A stretch of DNA of 64,000 nucleotides from Bradyrhizobium nivariense (GTDB lineage Bacteria > Pseudomonadota > Alphaproteobacteria > Rhizobiales > Xanthobacteraceae): the NCBI RefSeq assembly GCF_029846715.1, contig NZ_JARVWW010000006.1:230198-294197 (forward strand). Reading direction: 5' to 3'. The notes beneath the pieces were generated by a model. That model ran no database searches. It saw only the letters and a program-made list of their open reading frames with translations, and was not told the DNA's origin. Position numbers and translations under genes: made by a program. Positions 8,840-16,945 of this stretch are shown here, piece after piece. How positions within the stretch are numbered: position 1 is the stretch's first letter; each line of letters begins with the position of its first letter.

Positions 8840-9778
8840 TCAGTAGAGGCCGCGGCCGCTCAGGATGCCGCGAGCCTCCGCGGCGCCACCATCGGAGACA
8901 TAGGCGGAGGACGGAGTGCTCTCCGTCGCGTAGCGGCCGTCCTCGTCATAGGACACCGCGCGCGCGTTCTGGAGCGCCCGGCCCCGGCTCCGGCTCGAGG
9001 CCGACATCTCCGAGGTCGCATTGAGCGAAGCCATGTCGGCGGAGGTGTTGCCGAGATTGTAGGGGCGTCCCTCCGGCGTCGGAACCTCGCCGCGAATGGC
9101 GCCGCGGTTCGACGACGGCAGCTCCGGCACGAACGGCCTGGCGGAGGCGACCCGGCCCATCGAGGGTGACGGCGCCGGGATCCCGGTGCGCAAGGTGGCC
9201 ATCAGCTGGCGGTCATCGGAGCCTTCGAGCGGCGCCCGGCCGACATATTCGACACGAACCTTGGCGACCCCATTGCCTTTGAATTCAAGAAGTTCGGCGG
9301 CTTTGTTCGAGACGTCGATGAGCCGGTTGCCGTGATAGGGCCCGCGGTCATTGACGCGGACGATCAGCGACTTGCCGTTCGAGACGTTGGTTACCCGCGC
9401 ATAGGATGGCATCGGCAGGGTCGGATGCGCCGCGGTCAGCGAGCCCATGTCGAACACTTCGCCATTGGCGGTCAGGCGGCCGTGGAAATCGTCGCCGTAC
9501 CAGGACGCCATGCCCTCGGCGCGGTAGTTGACGTCCTCCTCGGGCACATAGGTCCGGCCGCCCACCACATAGGGCTTGCCGATGCGGTAGGTTCCACCGC
9601 CCTTCGGAACCGGATCACCCAAAGCCACGACCCGGGGGCTCGAGGACACGCCGTATTTCGGATCGACTCGGCTGGCGAATTTGTTGGAGGAGGCGCAATT
9701 GGCGAGCGCGAGGCAGGTTGCAGCCGCCGCAACAGCGCGCGAGACCCGCAAAACCGAATCTGACCGTCGGATCCCCAT
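8840..9778 (-). CDS. rlpA: RlpA-like septal ring lytic transglycosylase, lipoprotein
   Basis: 312 aa from the ATG at 9778 (MGIRRSD). A longer open frame reaches 9910 but its extra N-terminus has no signal features. The signal ends in a lipobox LANC, so it is an outer-membrane lipoprotein. The double-psi beta-barrel core is clear: GMASWYGDDFHGRLTANGE, SYARVTNVSNGKSLIVRVNDRGPYHG and RLIDVSNKAAELL. The aspartate in VNDRGP and the histidine in FHGR match RlpA active-site positions. The C-terminal part is a low-complexity Ser/Arg/Pro tail and there is no SPOR domain. Such proteins cut or bind denuded glycan strands at the septum. Confidence 0.9.
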   Translation of the reverse strand: MGIRRSDSVLRVSRAVAAAATCLALANCASSNKFASRVDPKYGVSSSPRVVALGDPVPKGGGTYRIGKPYVVGGRTYVPEEDVNYRAEGMASWYGDDFHGRLTANGEVFDMGSLTAAHPTLPMPSYARVTNVSNGKSLIVRVNDRGPYHGNRLIDVSNKAAELLEFKGNGVAKVRVEYVGRAPLEGSDDRQLMATLRTGIPAPSPSMGRVASARPFVPELPSSNRGAIRGEVPTPEGRPYNLGNTSADMASLNATSEMSASSRSRGRALQNARAVSYDEDGRYATESTPSSAYVSDGGAAEARGILSGRGLY

Positions 9779-10135
9779 TCGCCCCAAATACCATTTCGCC
9801 GGAGGCGTACCCAACCCGCTTTGGCTACGGGGAAGCGCTGTCCGGTCCTTTTTGCTCCGAGGCGGCCCACCACCGCGTCGGACGTCATGACGATATCGCA
9901 ACCCGAACACGGCGGAAATGGGGAGCCCACAGCGATCACGCCGGGATGGTAAACGGGACGTTCGCTTCTGCCCGTTGAACTACGGGGCGCGGGCACCCTG
10001 CTCTGTGCCACCCCCGGACATTCTGTTGCGCCAAATCCTCACTCCACCCCGATTGTCGAGCCGCTCACTGGAATTCTTTTGACTGTGCAAGGCCGCCCGC
10101 GTTTTCTCGCGTGCAGGGCGGAATGGAATGAGACG
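9779..10135. other. Intergenic region with one hairpin and no supported gene
   Basis: Several small open frames occur on both strands but overlap each other and have no family features. A hairpin with arms AACGGG and CCCGTT lies near 9952-9978, and on the minus strand the stretch around 9960-10000 superficially resembles a tRNA D-arm. It lacks an anticodon stem and I did not call a tRNA. Confidence 0.5.
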
Positions 10136-10225
10136 ATGATCGAGACGGTTTCGGCACTGATGGGTTTGGTAAGCGCGGGGATCTTCCTGGCCCATGCGTT
10201 TGAAGGTTACCGCACGAGGGCCTGA
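10136..10225 (+). CDS. Tiny predicted membrane protein (29 aa)
   Basis: ATG at 10136, preceded by GGAATGAGACG. The translation begins MIETVSALMGLVSAGIFLAH and ends EGYRTRA. One hydrophobic helix is followed by a basic tail, the pattern of tiny inner-membrane proteins that are common in Bradyrhizobium. Function is unknown. The composition and ribosome site argue that it is real. Confidence 0.55.
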   Translation: MIETVSALMGLVSAGIFLAHAFEGYRTRA

Positions 10226-10327
10226 GGCGCTCGCGCGGGCGGCAAGCATCACCTCTTTCAAGACGGCGCGTTCGGCCAATTTTGATCAATCCGATCGAGC
10301 ATCGAAGACAAGAGCGGCAGGTGTCCC

Positions 10328-10426
10328 ATGCGCAACCATGACCTCGTATCCGATAGCTTCCTGGTATTGACCGCCGGCGGTTTGGTCCTGCTGTGCTCGA
10401 GCCTCGTGGCATTGGCGTTCGGCTGA
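10328..10426 (+). CDS. Tiny predicted membrane protein (32 aa)
   Basis: ATG at 10328. The translation starts MRNHDLVSDSFLVLTAGG and continues as a leucine-rich transmembrane helix ending in ALAFG. It is a single-span protein of unknown role and lies about 100 nt after another tiny membrane protein. The ribosome site is weak (GGCAGGTG). Confidence 0.45.
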   Translation: MRNHDLVSDSFLVLTAGGLVLLCSSLVALAFG

Positions 10427-10582
10427 GCACCACCATCACTTTCCTTTTTTCTAACCACAACTACACCGCGATGCAGCACGCGATCTGTTTTGGATTGCCC
10501 TGCTCCCGTTTAGTTGATTGAATTTCTGCGTTCTGCGCCTCGACTTAATTTCAAGAGGCCATCACCAACGAAGGTGACGCAA

Positions 10583-10711
10583 ATGCTTGCTGAGAAATTT
10601 TTCCTGGTTCTGGAATCGCTGATCCGCGGCGACCGCACCTATCCGGACGGAAGCCCCCGGGTCATCAGCACTTCCCCGCACCTCCCGATGAAGCTGCCGA
10701 GCCAGACATAG
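10583..10711 (+). CDS. Small conserved-looking hypothetical protein (42 aa)
   Basis: ATG at 10583 after GAAGGTGACGC. The translation begins MLAEKFFLVLESLIRGD and contains YPDGSPRVISTSPHLP. The amphipathic N-terminal helix followed by DGSPRV-SPH is a pattern I recognise from short Bradyrhizobium hypothetical proteins. The function is unknown. A Rhizobiales palindromic repeat starts 31 nt after its stop. Confidence 0.55.
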   Translation: MLAEKFFLVLESLIRGDRTYPDGSPRVISTSPHLPMKLPSQT

Positions 10712-10741
10712 CCGGCCCGCCCACAGCCCCGGGCAGGTACG

Positions 10742-10847
10742 CCTAAAGCGCGATGAGATCAGCATGAATCATCATCGCGCTTTAGGTTGTTGTTTGAGCA
10801 TGATCTTTTCGGAAAACCGCTTCGCACTTTTCCGGATCATGCTTTAG
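10742..10847. repeat. Rhizobiales intergenic palindromic repeat (two adjacent palindromes)
   Basis: A perfect 15-bp inverted repeat (CCTAAAGCGCGATGA at 10742-10756 and TCATCGCGCTTTAGG at 10772-10786) is followed by a second palindrome with arms GCATGATC (10798-10805) and GATCATGC (10835-10842). It encloses the widespread GGAAAACCGC...TTTTCC core. I recognise it as a very common dispersed element of Bradyrhizobium and relatives. It may also end transcription of both flanking genes. Confidence 0.85.
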
Positions 10848-11134
10848 CGCAGCCCCAACAGCGAGCGGCGATAGAGGCCGTCGCGGGCCTCGCTCAGGCA
10901 GACGAAGCTGCCGTCAGAACCCTGGCCGTACCGCTTCTGGCCTTTGCCGTAGTAGACGCCTTTGCTGAAATCGAGCCAGACGACCTGGTCGTGCGGGCAA
11001 TGACGCTGCGCCTGCGCCTCGTAGCGAAACGGCGTCAGCGGCGTCGCCGACACCTCAGCGCCGCTGCAGCCGACCAGGATCGCAGCAGCGAGCGTGATCG
11101 CGCCGGGCCGTTTGCCGAAGCCGCTCCAAGACAC
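10844..11134 (-). CDS. Small putative lipoprotein (96 aa)
   Basis: I chose the GTG start at 11134 because it gives a clean signal sequence: a short basic N-terminus, AITLAAAILVG and a lipobox cysteine (VGCSG). The mature part contains HCPHDQVVWLDFSKGVYYGKGQ and one further cysteine (FVCLSEA), so a disulfide with the HCP cysteine is possible. It is probably a periplasm-facing lipoprotein of unknown role. The longer frame to 11314 runs antisense into the UPF0114 remnant and was not used. Confidence 0.7.
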   Translation of the reverse strand: MSWSGFGKRPGAITLAAAILVGCSGAEVSATPLTPFRYEAQAQRHCPHDQVVWLDFSKGVYYGKGQKRYGQGSDGSFVCLSEARDGLYRRSLLGLR

Positions 11135-11213
11135 TCCCCGGCTCCACGACACTCCCCGCCTCCCGATCCCGGCCGTCACCCGATGGCCGCTCGGCACGGT
11201 AGCACGAAACGGC

Positions 11214-11642
11214 ACGGAGGAGCTCTGGCACCTCTCCTGGCACGCGATCGACGTCACCGAGCAGCAGATCATGATGAGCGTGCTGACGCTGATCGACCTC
11301 GTGATGATCTCCAATCTGCTCGTGATGGTGATCGTTGGCGGCTACAAAATGTTCGTCTCGCGGCTCGACCCGCAGGGCCATCCCGACGAGCCGGAATGGC
11401 TTGGCCACGTCAATGCGAGCGTCCTGAAGATCAAGCTCGCCATGGCCATCATCGGCATCTCCTCGATCGCGCTGCTGCGCACCTTCATCGAGGCCGGCAA
11501 TCTCGGCTCGAACCGAGCCGGCTACAACGAGACTGTTGTGATGTGGCAGGTGCTGATCCGCCTCACCTGCGTCGTCTCGGCGATCGGCATTGCCTACGTC
11601 GACAGACTGAGCGCCTCCGGGGCGCGCAAGCATGCGGAGTGA
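11214..11642 (+). pseudogene. UPF0114 (YqhA/TIGR00645) family membrane protein, N-terminally truncated
   Basis: From about 11214 the frame reads TEELWHLSWHAIDVTEQQIMMS and continues with ISNLLVMVIVGGYKMFVSRLD and the GHVNASVLKIKLAMAIIGISSI block of UPF0114 membrane proteins. Full-length members begin with a basic segment and a first transmembrane helix before the ELWHL region. Here that portion is replaced by unrelated Pro/Arg-rich sequence that overlaps the start of the divergent lipoprotein gene. The frame is open back to 11094, but that N-terminus looks non-native. It is best read as a gene that lost its 5' end, probably by deletion; expression from an alternative start cannot be excluded. 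Confidence 0.7.
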
Positions 11643-11663
11643 GGCTCAAGGGCCGACTTTCAT

Positions 11664-11981
11664 TCACTTGTCCGCTTCGAGTTGCTGCAACGCCTGGTGC
11701 AAGCATTCCTGAAGCTTGGCTGCGACCTGTTCGCGCGCGACGCCCCTGGCGGCAAGGTCGCCTGACACCTTGTCGAGGATCTCGTCCATCGTCTGGTTCA
11801 CCAGATGGTCCGTCACCAACGCCGTCGCGTAGCTGGCCGCGGCATCGCCGCTGAAGCCGAGCTGGCTTGCGGCCCAGAGCCCGAGCAGCTTGTTGGACCG
11901 CGCCGTAGCCTTGAACATGAGCTCCTCGTCGTGGACGAATTTGGCCTCAAAGCCCTGCTCGCGCTTGTCGAACGTGGTCAT
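11664..11981 (-). CDS. F1-ATPase inhibitor zeta subunit (DUF1476 family)
   Basis: 105 aa from the ATG at 11981, which follows GGAGCTGACC; the open frame extends further upstream without support. The sequence MTTFDKREQGFEAKFVHDEE and the following FKATARSNKLLGLWAA are characteristic of DUF1476. In Paracoccus this family is the zeta subunit that blocks ATP hydrolysis by F1 through its N-terminal region. It is alpha-helical, cytoplasmic, and about the usual 104-107 residues. The atp genes are not nearby, as is usual for this family. Confidence 0.9.
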   Translation of the reverse strand: MTTFDKREQGFEAKFVHDEELMFKATARSNKLLGLWAASQLGFSGDAAASYATALVTDHLVNQTMDEILDKVSGDLAARGVAREQVAAKLQECLHQALQQLEADK

Positions 11982-12223
11982 GGTCAGCTCCATTCTCGCT
12001 TTCGCTGATCGGGATCGGACTGGCCGGAAGCGAACGTCTCCGTGGTTCACGTCAGGATCATTTGAAGCTTCCGGCGGAAGCCAAACGCCGTCAAGCCCGC
12101 TCGTGGCTGCTCCGCAGACCGGGTGCACCAGCCCGCCGCCAGCCAGCCCGGTTAGGCAGGGGCGTTTACCATTCATTAAGCAGACTCAGTGCCGCATGGC
12201 CCGAGGACATCGAGAGCTGACGC

Positions 12224-12448
12224 ATGAACAAAGAGCTGCGGGAGTTTCGACGGCTTGAACGGGTTTGCCTGGAGCAGGCAGCCCTCTCCACCATGGACCT
12301 CGCGCGAAGCGGGTTGCTCAAGGTCGCAGACGATTGTCGCGTCGCAGCCGAAGCGATCGAGGCGCAATCGCCTCGGAGACCTTTCGCAACCGCCGTTCAG
12401 GCGCTGAAGCAGGCGTTGAGCGTGACGCGCGTCCCTAACCGGCACTAA
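12224..12448 (+). CDS. Small hypothetical protein (74 aa)
   Basis: The translation starts MNKELREFRRLERVCLEQAA and is predicted to be mainly alpha-helical with no membrane segment. It contains LLKVADDCRVAAEAIEAQ. Helical proteins of this size are frequent in Bradyrhizobium, and I do not recognise a function. It is directly followed by a dispersed palindromic repeat. Confidence 0.6.
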   Translation: MNKELREFRRLERVCLEQAALSTMDLARSGLLKVADDCRVAAEAIEAQSPRRPFATAVQALKQALSVTRVPNRH

Positions 12449-12548
12449 GAGCATTTTCGGTTCTGATTGAACCAGAACCGAAGCTCCAGATTGTTGTTTT
12501 GACCCGTTTTCCTCACGCGAACCGGTATCCACTTCGCTCGAAAACCCT
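12449..12548. repeat. Rhizobiales dispersed palindromic repeat
   Basis: AGAGCATTTTCGGTTCTGAT...CCAGAACCGAAGCTC forms an inverted repeat, followed by TTGTTGTTTTGACCCG and CACTTCGCTCGAAAACCCTCT. I recognise this 100-bp pattern as a common intergenic element in Bradyrhizobium-type genomes. It carries no gene. Confidence 0.75.
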
Positions 12549-12600
12549 CTCTACGCCGAAATCGGTCGAGAAATTCGCGGCGCGGTGACCGGACCGCCGG

Positions 12601-12792
12601 TCAGCCCTTCGCCTCCATCGCTTCCCGCGCGAGACGTTCGGCTCTGAGCCGCTCCCGGTTGGCGTAAAACGCCTTCTGCGCCTCTTCGTGATCGCGCATG
12701 GCTTTTTCGGCCTCGATACGGCGTGCCGCATCGCGCGCCTGGCGCTGTTCGGGGGTCAGAGGTTTGCGTCGATAGGAAAGGTCTTCAGTCAT
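12601..12792 (-). CDS. Small charged helical hypothetical protein (63 aa)
   Basis: ATG at 12792 (MTEDLSYRRKPLTPEQRQAR). The sequence is dominated by Arg, Glu and Ala in a long predicted helix (AARRIEAEKAMRDHEEAQKA). No membrane segment or known domain is visible. Codon-position GC looks coding, and proteins like this are common in Bradyrhizobium. Confidence 0.6.
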   Translation of the reverse strand: MTEDLSYRRKPLTPEQRQARDAARRIEAEKAMRDHEEAQKAFYANRERLRAERLAREAMEAKG

Positions 12793-12911
12793 GCAGGAAC
12801 AACGCGGAGGCGGCAAAAGAGTTCCACAAGTCGAACCAGACGGATCGGCACATCCGACTAAACTCTTTATATATCAATCAGTTAGGCGGAGTACTCGACG
12901 GCTGACCTGAC

Positions 12912-13556
12912 CTATTGCTTCGACCCCGACGGTTTTACGCCGACGAGAGGGCACTGCGGCGCCGGAGGAATCGCGCTGCGAACGGGCGGGTCCGGATAGT
13001 ATTGGGTATTTTGCTGAACCTCACGCGCCAGCTCCGTGCCGCCGAGCAGCGTGATCAGCATCAGCGCCTCGTCCAGCCCGGCCGAGATTCCACCTCCGGT
13101 CAGGCGATTGCGATCCAGCACGAAACGTGGGTGTCCGTCGGCAACCTTCACCTTCGGGAAGAGCGTCGGGAAGCATTGCAGAAACGCCCAGTGCGTCGTC
13201 GCAAAGTAGCCGTCGAGCAGACCAGATGCCGCAAACAGCATCGCCCCCTCGCAGACCGAGCACATGTACTTCGCACCGGCGGCCTGCTTGGTCAGAAAAT
13301 GGAAGTAGGTCCGGTGCGGATCGTTGATGATCTCAGTGAGCGCGGGCGGATCGCCGCCGGGCACCCAGATGGCATCGTACTGGGTGCATTCCGCGAAGGA
13401 TTTTGTGACCTCAAACCGAAATCCCCCGCGAAACCGTTTCAATCCCGGCTCTGCGGCGACGATCTCGACGTCGAACTTCGCCCAGTCGAACATCTCGAAG
13501 GGGCCGGCGACGTCGAGCATGTCGACGCCGTCGTAGACGGGGATGCCGATCTTCAT
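12912..13556 (-). CDS. DJ-1/PfpI family protein, isonitrile hydratase-like
   Basis: 214 aa from the ATG at 13556, chosen because GGGAGGA lies 9 nt upstream. It begins KIGIPVYDGVDMLDVAGPFEMF, the opening of the InhA (cyclohexyl-isocyanide hydratase) branch of DJ-1/PfpI. The nucleophile-elbow region is MCSVCEGAMLFAASGLLDG followed by ATTHW. It starts 31 nt after the stop of the multicopper oxidase gene on the same strand, so it may be the last gene of the oxidase operon. If so it could act on a small nitrogen-carbon compound or on a reactive aldehyde, which is speculation. It is cytoplasmic, with a longer than usual Pro-rich C-terminal tail. Confidence 0.82.
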   Translation of the reverse strand: MKIGIPVYDGVDMLDVAGPFEMFDWAKFDVEIVAAEPGLKRFRGGFRFEVTKSFAECTQYDAIWVPGGDPPALTEIINDPHRTYFHFLTKQAAGAKYMCSVCEGAMLFAASGLLDGYFATTHWAFLQCFPTLFPKVKVADGHPRFVLDRNRLTGGGISAGLDEALMLITLLGGTELAREVQQNTQYYPDPPVRSAIPPAPQCPLVGVKPSGSKQ

Positions 13557-13587
13557 CGCGCGCAATCCTCCCTGCTGACTTCGGCCG

Positions 13588-15810
13588 TCAATGTTTATGG
13601 CTTGCCGGCGTCGCTGCCGGCGCAGCCGTGGGCTGCTTGGCGTGGCGCATGCCCGCCATCCCCAGGCCTCCGCCCGGCGCGTTGAGGTCGGGAACGATCG
13701 CGATGTTGGCCATCATGCCCGCGTCCTCATGGTCCAGGATGTGGCAATGCAGGACGTACTCGCCGATGTAGCGATCGTACCGCGTCCTGACGCGGATCTG
13801 ATAATTGTTCTCGACGATGATCGTGTCGCGGAAGGTGTGCCACATGCCGCAATACTGGTTGGCCAGTTGCTGCTTGTCGGCATACGCGATGTCGGGCTTG
13901 CAGGTGCCGTCGGCATTGTAGATCGAGATCTGCTGACCGTTGGCGTTGGTCGTGACGACATCGATGACCTCAAACGGATTGACGTGGATGTGGAAGATGT
14001 GCGGCTCGCCTTGCGCGGAGAGCAGCCAGTCGTCCGTGGTGTTGACCTCGCGCGTGAAGTTCACCACGTTGGGATCGTACGAATTGTTATTGACCGTGAA
14101 GGCCGGGAAATTGATCGCGAAGGCAGCCTGCTGCTCCTGGCTGCCGGCAGCCGGCGGCGCGAGGTTTTCGAACGGCGCCCACGGTCGCAGGTCGCCGTCA
14201 CGCAGTCCGGTGCGAACGGGGTCCGGCAGCGTCGGATTGGCGTCGTACAGCGCCTTGCCGACATAGGCCTGCAGATCGCCGGTCACGGGCTGGCCACCGC
14301 GCACATGGACGTAGGCCAGCAATTGCGGCGTCGTGGGTCCCTGCCCGCCGCCATTGCCGTTGGAGACGCGCTCGGCCTTCGGTGCCGCCTGGTTGAGCAG
14401 GCAGTAGTCGCCGTCCGATGGGAATACGACGAGGACGTCGCTGCGATAGCCGGGCTGCATGTAGTTCGATTCAAGGACACCGCCGACCTGAGAGACGCCG
14501 ACCTGAGAGACGTGCACGGTCCGCAGCCTGGTCCGGGTCAGACCATCGGATGCGATCTCGAATTGCGGAATCAGCGTCGCGGGCGAGGCATTGCAGGCGG
14601 CGAGAAGATCGGCCTTCTGCTGCTGGCGGTTGCCGCTCAACGCCGAAGCCGCGATCAGATTGGTTGCGCCCGCCGGCGTCGCGCGCACGATTTGAACGTT
14701 GACCGTGTCGTGAATGCCGGCATGCACGAAGCGCCAGCGCTGGATCTCCCCTGCCGGCAAGGTAAGCGTCGGTTGCACGACGCCATTGACGCTTGTGAAG
14801 CGGCCGTTGGTGTCCCAGATCGACGAGGAGTCCAGTTGCAGGCCGAAATTCTCGACGACGCCGGGGCTGACCGGATTGCCTGATGTCGCCAGCGGGCACG
14901 TCCACGGCGCGTTGGCGATATTAGCCGGACTGTTGGCGTTGTAGAGGCCCTGCGTGGTGTAGATCTGCTGCCACGGGCCGCCGGCCTGGTTCGGCTGATT
15001 GGCGAAGCACGCGTAAGCGATCTGCTGGAACAGGAAGAGCTGCTCCTTCAGCGGCGCACCGTTGACGTCGTGCAGCACCGTGTCGATATCAGCGATCGGC
15101 TTCGGGTTTTGCGTCGTCGGCGGCGTGTAGGCGCGCTCGCCCTTGACGACCAGCACACCTGAGGCGCCGCTCGCCACCTGCACCGCCGTCGAGCCATGGC
15201 GGTGGGCATGGTACCAGAACGTCCCGGCCGGATGGTCGTTCGGGATGTTGATCTCGTACGGAAACTTCGTCTGCGGGGCGATGTTGAGCAGCACGTTATC
15301 GCTGTTGCCAGCGGGCGAAACGTGCAGGCCATGGGTGTGCAGATTGGTGGTGTTGAAGCAGTCGACCAAAGCCGGCAGGCCCAGTCCCGACGGCGGATTG
15401 GGCAGGCAGCTTGGATCATCCTTTGCGAGCTGATTGATCAGGTCGACACGCAACGTATCGCCCGGCTTGACGAAGATCGCCGGGCCCGACTTGCAGCCAC
15501 CATAGGAGCGCAGCTCGACCGGATCGAGGCCGTCCGGTTGCGGGTCGGTCGGATCCGGGTTGTTGATGAAGAAACGGCCGCGCACGAAGTTGAGCACCAC
15601 CGAGACGATGGAGCCGCTGCGCGAGATCGATCCTTGCGGCCGGCAGCCGCCGACGGCCGGCGCCACGGCGGCATCCAGCGTCACCACATTGCCCTGTCCG
15701 GGCAGCGTCGGCGGCGGCTCGAAAGCACGCGGAGCCGGTGCCGCAAATGCCGAAACGCATGGCCCGAGCGCGGCGATGACAAGACCAATTCGCGCGAAGC
15801 TCTTCATCAT
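13588..15810 (-). CDS. Secreted multicopper oxidase (laccase-like)
   Basis: 740 aa. Signal peptide MMKSFARIGLVIAALGPCVS-AFA. The type 2/3 copper ligands are visible as HTHGLH (His158, His160), WYHAHRHG (His201, His203), HIFHIHVNPFEV in the third cupredoxin domain, and the C-terminal HCHILDHEDAGM (His688-Cys689-His690) carrying the type 1 site. It is longer than classical laccases because of inserts in the middle. The C-terminus is rich in Met, Pro and His. The start overlaps the upstream LodB-like stop as ATGATGA, so the two are translationally coupled. Expected action is periplasmic oxidation of phenols or metal ions with oxygen. An in-frame 15-bp tandem duplication lies at 14482-14511. Confidence 0.92.
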   Translation of the reverse strand: MMKSFARIGLVIAALGPCVSAFAAPAPRAFEPPPTLPGQGNVVTLDAAVAPAVGGCRPQGSISRSGSIVSVVLNFVRGRFFINNPDPTDPQPDGLDPVELRSYGGCKSGPAIFVKPGDTLRVDLINQLAKDDPSCLPNPPSGLGLPALVDCFNTTNLHTHGLHVSPAGNSDNVLLNIAPQTKFPYEINIPNDHPAGTFWYHAHRHGSTAVQVASGASGVLVVKGERAYTPPTTQNPKPIADIDTVLHDVNGAPLKEQLFLFQQIAYACFANQPNQAGGPWQQIYTTQGLYNANSPANIANAPWTCPLATSGNPVSPGVVENFGLQLDSSSIWDTNGRFTSVNGVVQPTLTLPAGEIQRWRFVHAGIHDTVNVQIVRATPAGATNLIAASALSGNRQQQKADLLAACNASPATLIPQFEIASDGLTRTRLRTVHVSQVGVSQVGGVLESNYMQPGYRSDVLVVFPSDGDYCLLNQAAPKAERVSNGNGGGQGPTTPQLLAYVHVRGGQPVTGDLQAYVGKALYDANPTLPDPVRTGLRDGDLRPWAPFENLAPPAAGSQEQQAAFAINFPAFTVNNNSYDPNVVNFTREVNTTDDWLLSAQGEPHIFHIHVNPFEVIDVVTTNANGQQISIYNADGTCKPDIAYADKQQLANQYCGMWHTFRDTIIVENNYQIRVRTRYDRYIGEYVLHCHILDHEDAGMMANIAIVPDLNAPGGGLGMAGMRHAKQPTAAPAATPASHKH

Positions 15811-16943
15811 GTTGTTCGCCCCTGTTGTTCCGAAAGACTGCTTGAGGAATTGCGTGAAGACATGTCGGCACGCCGGCGCCGCCAGAACGGCCGCTCGGTC
15901 CATCGTGAAACGCTGCCGTAATGCTCGCCCAGCGCCGTCGCGTAGACCGCGGCTTCGCGTGCGACCCACGCGCCGTAACGATCAAGGGCGCCGGCATCTC
16001 CGCGTGCAAGGCAGTCGCTGGCTGCATAAGCGGCGAACACGCCCGAGCGCATCGCCTTGACTACGCCGTGGCCCGAGATGGGATCGAACGCGCTTGCGGC
16101 ATCGCCTGCACACAGGAAACGGAATCCGACTGTCGTTGCTGCGTATCGGCTGCCCGCGGCCACCAAATGGTGCGTTTCGAACTGAACGACCTTGCTCGCC
16201 AACGCCGCGACGAATTGCGTCCTGGCGAGCGCCGTGCGCCAGCCATCCGGCGTGTTCAGGCGGAGACCGCGCGCGAGATCCGCGTCGGTCATGCAGGCAA
16301 AGGCTCGCCTGCCCTCGCCCAGCGCCATCGTGTACCACCAGCCATCCTCAAAGGCCTCGACGAGCAGTTCCGGCGCGGCCTGGCCGGACGTCGTCGCCTC
16401 GGCATAAACTGCAATCAGGCGGTCCTGCGCTCTCGCCCGCAAACCCTGGCGGTGGGCGAGCGCGCGGCCGCGGCCGGTCGCGTCGATGATCAGCCGGGCC
16501 GAATGGCTGTTGCCGTCGTCGCAAGCGACCGACCAGCCCTCCGCCTCGCGTTCGAGATGAGCAATCCTTGCATCGAAACGCTCCGCTGCGCTGCACGCCT
16601 CCGTCGCGATCCAGCCGTCGAACCTGGCGCGGTCAACGCGCCACGACGGTCCGCGGGCATCGAGCAGCAATTCGCTCGACGTCAGGCCGGCCTCTTCCCA
16701 TGACGTCAGCGTACGATGCGACGGCGCAAAGCCTTGCGCAAGGAACGTGGGCCACAGACCGAGCTGGCGCAGCACCGGCTGGACCAGCGGTGACAATACC
16801 TCACCTCGTCCTTGGCCCCGCCCGCGCCGCTGGTCCGGCGCGATCACGGCCACCCGAAGCTCCGGCGCGCACATCGCGAGCGTGCGCGACGCGGCCGCGC
16901 CGGCCGGCCCTGCGCCTGCGACGATGATGTCGAACGCGGCCAA
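15807..16943 (-). CDS. LodB-like FAD-dependent maturation protein
   Basis: About 378 aa from a TTG at 16943 placed 2 nt after the stop of the preceding small gene. No better ATG or GTG exists before the FAD motif. DIIVAGAGPAGAAASRTL is the FAD-binding GxGxxG segment, and FLCAGDAASAFDPISGHGV is the second FAD motif of the geranylgeranyl-reductase/halogenase-like superfamily. Together with the LodA-like gene just upstream this identifies a LodB-type flavoprotein, which in Marinomonas is needed to build the cysteine tryptophylquinone cofactor of LodA. It is cytoplasmic. The frame stays open far upstream into antisense-like sequence, so that extension was not used. Confidence 0.85.
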   Translation of the reverse strand: MAAFDIIVAGAGPAGAAASRTLAMCAPELRVAVIAPDQRRGRGQGRGEVLSPLVQPVLRQLGLWPTFLAQGFAPSHRTLTSWEEAGLTSSELLLDARGPSWRVDRARFDGWIATEACSAAERFDARIAHLEREAEGWSVACDDGNSHSARLIIDATGRGRALAHRQGLRARAQDRLIAVYAEATTSGQAAPELLVEAFEDGWWYTMALGEGRRAFACMTDADLARGLRLNTPDGWRTALARTQFVAALASKVVQFETHHLVAAGSRYAATTVGFRFLCAGDAASAFDPISGHGVVKAMRSGVFAAYAASDCLARGDAGALDRYGAWVAREAAVYATALGEHYGSVSRWTERPFWRRRRADMSSRNSSSSLSEQQGRTT

Positions 16944-16945
16944 GG

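Noticed and set aside
9935..10005. tRNA-like D-arm sequence (GTAGTTCAACGGG) on the minus strand
   Set aside because: No anticodon stem or acceptor pairing could be formed, so it is not a functional tRNA. It may be only a hairpin.
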